DNA from: Myxococcaceae bacterium
GTDB taxonomy: Bacteria > Myxococcota > Myxococcia > Myxococcales > Myxococcaceae
Assembly: GCA_018262385.1 (NCBI GenBank)
Contig: JAGSPQ010000026.1
Span: 1-10,818 of the forward strand
Direction of reading: 5' to 3'
Length of the DNA: 10,818 bases
Below are positions 7,377 through 10,818 of the stretch, in pieces (the stretch's first letter is position 1; each line of letters starts with the position of its first letter). The notes under the pieces are model-generated. The model was not told the DNA's origin. It saw only the letters and a program-made list of their open reading frames with translations, and did no database searches. The translations under genes were made by a program, and so were the position numbers.

Positions 7377-8294
7377 TTGGCCTTTTCCCACCAGACCGTC
7401 CTCCTCACCGAGGCGGTGCAACTTCTCGAACCCGGAGCAGGCAGGTTGATCGTCGACGGAACCCTTGGAGGCGGAGGCCACAGCGAGGCGCTGCTGGAGG
7501 CGGGCGCGTCGGTGCTGGGCGTCGACCGCGATCCGCGTGCGCTGGCCGCGGCCCGCGAGCGGCTGGCCCGCTTCGGCCCCCGGTTCACCGCCGTCCAGGG
7601 CGAGTTCGGCGCGGTGGCGCACCTGATCGACGCGCCGGTCGACGGGCTGCTGCTCGACCTCGGGGTCAGCTCGCCGCAGTTCGACGAGCCGTCGCGGGGC
7701 TTCTCCTTCCAGGCCGACGGCCCGCTCGACATGCGGATGTCGGACGAGGGGCAGACCGCCGCCGAGCTGATCGCCTCGCTCGAGGAATCCGAGCTGGCGC
7801 AGGTGATCTTCGAGTACGGCGAAGAGCGCTTCTCCCGGCAGATCGCGCGCGCGCTGAAGTTCGCCCAGCCGCAGACGACGAAGGAAGCGGTCAAGGCGAT
7901 CGAAGCTGCGGTGCCGCGGCGCGCGTGGCCCGACAAGATCCACGTCGCCACCCGCACCTTCCAGGCCTTGCGGATCAAGGTGAACGAAGAGCTCGGCCAG
8001 CTCGACGACGCGCTGACGGCGATCCCCCAGGTGCTCAAGCCGGGTGGGGTGGCGGCGATCATCTCCTTCCACTCGCTCGAGGATCGCAAGGTGAAGCAGG
8101 CGTTCAAGGCGCTGTGCGGCGACGTCCCCGATGATCTGCCCCGCGGCCTGCCGATGATCCCGGTGAAGGTCGAGGCGCAGTTCACCGCCCTGACGAAGAA
8201 GCCGATCGTCGCCTCCGACGAGGAAGTCTCAGCCAACCCCCGGGCGCGGTCCGCCAAGCTCCGGGCGATCAAGAAAGTCGAGGGCGTGAAATGA
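7377..8294 (+). CDS. rsmH: 16S rRNA (cytosine-1402-N4)-methyltransferase RsmH
   Basis: The 305-residue protein (formerly MraW) uses S-adenosylmethionine to N4-methylate C1402 in the ribosomal P site. Signature motifs are all present: HQTVLLTEAV near the start, the SAM-binding loop DGTLGGGGHS (27-36), GVDRDP (48-53), DLGVSSPQFD (94-103), GFSFQADGPLDMRM (108-121), TFQALRIKVNEEL (194-206), ISFHSLEDRKVK (229-240) and the C-terminal RSAKLRA. Length is normal for the family. The start must be TTG at 7377: the frame is closed by the STAS stop 3 nt upstream, and the conserved N-terminus begins three residues in. There is no clear Shine-Dalgarno sequence, so translation probably depends on coupling with the STAS gene. 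The end overlaps ftsL by ATGA. Confidence 0.97.
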   Translation: MAFSHQTVLLTEAVQLLEPGAGRLIVDGTLGGGGHSEALLEAGASVLGVDRDPRALAAARERLARFGPRFTAVQGEFGAVAHLIDAPVDGLLLDLGVSSPQFDEPSRGFSFQADGPLDMRMSDEGQTAAELIASLEESELAQVIFEYGEERFSRQIARALKFAQPQTTKEAVKAIEAAVPRRAWPDKIHVATRTFQALRIKVNEELGQLDDALTAIPQVLKPGGVAAIISFHSLEDRKVKQAFKALCGDVPDDLPRGLPMIPVKVEAQFTALTKKPIVASDEEVSANPRARSAKLRAIKKVEGVK

Positions 8295-8608
8295 GCGTCG
8301 CGATCGAAGGCCGCCGGGGCGTGTCGTTCGGAGTGATCTTCTTCGAGCTCCTCCCCGCGGCGCTGCTGGTGTTGATGTTCGCGACGGTCGGAATCGTCCA
8401 CGTCACCGGCCGGGTGCTGGTGGTGAAGGTCGGCTACGAGCTGTCGCGGCTGGATCAGACGGGCGCCGAGCTGATGCGCGAGCACGATCGGCTCAAGCTC
8501 GAGCTGGCCACCCTGCGCTCGCCTTCGCGGCTCGAGTCGATCGCCCGCCAGAAGTTGTTGATGGGGCCGCCGGCGCCCTCGGCGATCTTTCACGTGAAGG
8601 AAGGCTGA
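8291..8608 (+). CDS. ftsL: Cell division protein FtsL
   Basis: The 105-residue bitopic protein has a short cytoplasmic N-terminus, one membrane helix (about 13-38), then a periplasmic heptad-like segment (about 48-76), and ends with the pattern LRSPSRLESIARQKLLMGPP (75-94) typical of FtsL/FtsB-type proteins. FtsL pairs with FtsB by coiled coil and, with FtsQ, activates the FtsW-FtsI septal synthase. The sequence is poorly conserved across bacteria, so the call rests on size, topology and its place between rsmH and ftsI, which is the standard dcw order. The ATG overlaps the rsmH stop (ATGA), implying translational coupling. Confidence 0.88.
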   Translation: MSVAIEGRRGVSFGVIFFELLPAALLVLMFATVGIVHVTGRVLVVKVGYELSRLDQTGAELMREHDRLKLELATLRSPSRLESIARQKLLMGPPAPSAIFHVKEG

Positions 8609-8615
8609 AGGCTCC

Positions 8616-10646
8616 TTGCGCGACCTCAAGCACACCGTCTCGGCCGAAGCCCCCGACAAGTGGATGCGGCTGCGCGTCTTCGTGATGGGAGCGGTGTTCA
8701 TCGTCCTCCTCGTCGCCGTCGTCGCCCGCGCCTTCCAGCTGCAGGTGCACCAGCAGGCGAAGCTGAAGGGGATGGCGCAGGATCAGTACGTCCGCCAGAT
8801 CGAGATCCCCGCCCGCCGGGGAGACATCTTCGACCGCCGCGGCGTCCCCCTCGCCCAGAGCGTCGACGTCGACTCGATCTGGGTCGACCCCTCGCTGCTG
8901 CCCGACGAGAAGCTCGCCGCCAGGGCGCTCGCCCGGGCCCTCGACCTCGATCAGCCCGAGCTGTTCGCGCGGCTGGCCAAGGCGCGCCGGTTCGCGTGGG
9001 TCAAGCGGCAGGTGACTCCCTCCGAGGTCGCCCGAGTCACCGCGCTGGCACTGCCCGGCATCGGCTTCACCAAGGAGCCCCGCCGCTTCTACCCGCAGCG
9101 CGAGCTGGGCGCGCACGTGATCGGCCTCGTCGGCACCGACGGCCACGGGCTCGACGGGCTCGAGCTGGCGTTCGAGGCCGAGCTTTCCGGCGATGCTTCG
9201 ACCCGGCGCGGCTTCCGCGACGCCCGCGGCCGCAAGCTGCTCACCCACGGGATCGAGGATCTCGCCGGGCGCCAGGGCGCGGCCGTCACCCTCACCCTCG
9301 ATCGCCACCTGCAGTACGTCGCCGAGAAGGCGCTCACCCGCGCGGTCGAAGAGGCGAAGGCCCCCGCCGGCACGGTGGTGGTGCTCGACCCGAAGAGCGG
9401 CGAGATCCTGGCGCTGGCCAACTACCCCCGCTTCAACCCCAACTCTCCGGCCGCGGCGCAGAAGAACGCCCTGCGCAACCGCGCCGCCACCGACGCCTTC
9501 GAGCCCGGCTCGACCTTCAAGGCGTTCGTGGTCGCCGCCGCCCTCGAAGAGAAGCTGGTCAACGAGTCGACCTCTTTCGACCTCGAGAAGGGCGCCTGGA
9601 AGATCGGCAAGCACGTCATCAACGACGACCACCCGCACGAGGCGCTCGACGTGCACCGCATCCTCCAGGTCAGCTCGAACATCGGCGCGGCGAAGATCGG
9701 CGCCGCCCTCGGCCGCGAGCGCCTCGTCGACTACTACGCGAAGTTCGGCTTCGGCGAGCGGGTCGGGCTCGGCCTTCCCGGCGAAGGCAGAGGGGTGGTG
9801 CCGTTTCCCCGCGCCGAGATCTCCCTCGCCACCCAGTCCTTCGGGCAGGGGCTCACCGCCACCGCGATTCAGCTCGCCGCCGGCTACGCCGCGCTGGCCA
9901 ATGGCGGCGTGCTGATGAAGCCCTACCTGGTCTCGAAGGTCGTCGATCCGGATGGAGTCACCCTGATCGACAACCAGCCCACCGAGGTCCGCCGGGTCGT
10001 CTCGGCCGCCAACGCGCGGCGGGTGATCGCGATGCTGGAGAGCGTGGTGGAGAAGGGAGGCACCGCTCCCCGCGCCCGGATGGATGAGTACCGGGTCGCC
10101 GGCAAGACCGGCACCGCCCAGAAGGCCGACCCGGTCGCCCGCGGCTACTCGGACAAGCGAATCGGCTCGTTCGTCGGGGTGGTGCCGGCCGAGAATCCGC
10201 GCCTGGTGGTGCTGGTGGTGCTCGATGAGCCGAAGACCGACGTCTACGGCGGCATCGTCGCCGCCCCGGCCTTCAAGGAGATCGCCACCGCCGCGATGCC
10301 CTACCTGTCGGTGAAGCCGTCGCGGCCGCCCACCCCCGAGAAGCCGGGCAAGGCGCCAGTCGTCGCGCCCGAGCCCGCCCGGGTGGCCGCCAAAGCCTCT
10401 GCCTTGAACCCGGTGGTCGCCGCGATCGAAGAGCTCGATGCGCCCGCCGGCGCCGTCCGGGTGCCCAACCTCACCGGCCGGGCGGGACGGGATGCGGTCG
10501 CCCAGCTGTTGGCCGTCGCCCTCGAACCGCGGCTCGCCGGCAGCGGTCGGGTGTCGTCGCAGCAACCGGCGGCTGGAAGTCTCGTCGAAAGAGGAACCCG
10601 CGTGACACTGGAACTGGCAGGACCCTTGCCAACATCACCTCGATGA
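8616..10646 (+). CDS. ftsI: Penicillin-binding protein FtsI (PBP3/SpoVD-type) with one PASTA domain
   Basis: The 676-residue class B PBP is the septal peptidoglycan transpeptidase. A single membrane anchor (about 18-41) is followed by the pedestal domain with RRGDIFDRRGVPLA (68-81), then the transpeptidase domain with all three active-site motifs: STFK (nucleophile S299, K302), SSN (353-355) and KTGT (497-500). A proline/alanine linker (about 568-612) leads to one PASTA domain (about 613-670, starting VRVPNLTG). PASTA-bearing FtsI/SpoVD forms are known in Gram-positives and in some deltaproteobacteria but not in E. coli. The likely start is TTG at 8616, with GAAGG 4 nt before it; the ATG at 8664 would remove 16 cytoplasmic residues and lacks a ribosome site. 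It starts 7 nt after ftsL. FtsW is not in the window. Confidence 0.96.
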   Translation: MRDLKHTVSAEAPDKWMRLRVFVMGAVFIVLLVAVVARAFQLQVHQQAKLKGMAQDQYVRQIEIPARRGDIFDRRGVPLAQSVDVDSIWVDPSLLPDEKLAARALARALDLDQPELFARLAKARRFAWVKRQVTPSEVARVTALALPGIGFTKEPRRFYPQRELGAHVIGLVGTDGHGLDGLELAFEAELSGDASTRRGFRDARGRKLLTHGIEDLAGRQGAAVTLTLDRHLQYVAEKALTRAVEEAKAPAGTVVVLDPKSGEILALANYPRFNPNSPAAAQKNALRNRAATDAFEPGSTFKAFVVAAALEEKLVNESTSFDLEKGAWKIGKHVINDDHPHEALDVHRILQVSSNIGAAKIGAALGRERLVDYYAKFGFGERVGLGLPGEGRGVVPFPRAEISLATQSFGQGLTATAIQLAAGYAALANGGVLMKPYLVSKVVDPDGVTLIDNQPTEVRRVVSAANARRVIAMLESVVEKGGTAPRARMDEYRVAGKTGTAQKADPVARGYSDKRIGSFVGVVPAENPRLVVLVVLDEPKTDVYGGIVAAPAFKEIATAAMPYLSVKPSRPPTPEKPGKAPVVAPEPARVAAKASALNPVVAAIEELDAPAGAVRVPNLTGRAGRDAVAQLLAVALEPRLAGSGRVSSQQPAAGSLVERGTRVTLELAGPLPTSPR

Positions 10647-10677
10647 ACGCCGCCACCGCGCGGCTGGGAAGACACAC

Positions 10678-10818
10678 ATGAAGCTCAACGAGCTCCTCGC
10701 AGGCGTTGGAACGGAGCCACCGGCAGCACCGAAGCACAAGGGCGAGATCACCGGGCTGTGCCAGGACTCCCGCCAGGTGAAGGCGGGCGACCTGTTCATC
10801 GCCTTGCCGGGCGGCAAG
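10678..10818 (+). CDS. murE: UDP-N-acetylmuramyl-tripeptide synthetase MurE, 5' part only
   Basis: Only 47 codons are inside the window. They match the MurE N-terminus: MKLNELLAG at the start, then ITGLCQDSRQVKAGDLFIAL (24-43) followed by PGGK. The DSRxVxxGdlFxAlxG stretch is the uridine-binding N-domain motif shared by MurE and MurF; the order after ftsI and the short leader favour MurE. The enzyme adds the third stem-peptide residue (meso-diaminopimelate in most Gram-negatives) to UDP-MurNAc-L-Ala-D-Glu in the cytoplasm. The motif that decides the amino-acid substrate lies outside the window. The ATG at 10678 has GGGAAG about 6 nt upstream. It is 31 nt after the ftsI stop and surely in the same operon. 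Confidence 0.88.
   Translation, partial: MKLNELLAGVGTEPPAAPKHKGEITGLCQDSRQVKAGDLFIALPGGK

Noticed and set aside
6564..8072. 502-codon minus-strand frame across mraZ, STAS and rsmH
   Set aside because: It crosses three real genes on the opposite strand and has no recognisable sequence features.
8493..10565. 690-codon open frame on the minus strand
   Set aside because: It is antisense to ftsI, low in complexity and without motifs; ftsI has all catalytic motifs on the plus strand.

Overview
This is a GC-rich window (strong G/C at third codon positions throughout) that reads like a Gram-negative deltaproteobacterial chromosome, most likely Myxococcota. The case rests on several things: secreted lipoproteins with lipoboxes, a two-domain PilZ protein whose first domain resembles a family expanded in Myxococcus, a cysteine-rich lipoprotein of myxobacterial style, and a cell-wall/division cluster whose FtsI carries a C-terminal PASTA domain. 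The taxonomic call is inference; no marker gene in the window settles it.

Left part (1-2845): a partial lipoprotein gene runs off the left edge on the minus strand. Behind it lies a broken minus-strand gene (437-708) whose reading frame shifts midway and whose 5' end is missing. Next is a plus-strand pair overlapping by ATGA: a secreted App1-type (DUF2183) HAD phosphatase and a lipoprotein whose C-terminal half resembles the periplasmic domain of ExbD/TolR proteins. A small cysteine-rich lipoprotein on the minus strand ends exactly where this pair ends.

Middle part (2914-6220): a long acyl-CoA dehydrogenase of the VLCAD/FadE-like class stands alone and is followed by two hairpins that may terminate it and the facing PilZ gene. 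The PilZ protein (c-di-GMP binding) and an unrecognised glycine-rich lipoprotein are both on the minus strand, separated by a strong 14-bp hairpin.

Right part (6333-10818): the start of a dcw (division and cell wall) operon, all on the plus strand: mraZ, a STAS-domain gene, rsmH, ftsL, ftsI and the 5' end of murE. A candidate promoter and a 10-bp-period array of GTGG-like boxes lie just upstream of mraZ, as expected for MraZ autoregulation. The genes are tightly packed (3-nt gap, ATGA overlap, 7-nt gap), and three of them use GTG or TTG starts. MraZ would regulate the operon, RsmH modifies 16S rRNA, FtsL and FtsI act in septal peptidoglycan synthesis, and MurE makes the peptidoglycan precursor.

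The least expected element is the STAS protein between mraZ and rsmH. It lacks the phosphorylatable serine of the SpoIIAA family. I saw no tRNA, rRNA, CRISPR array, insertion sequence or phage gene.
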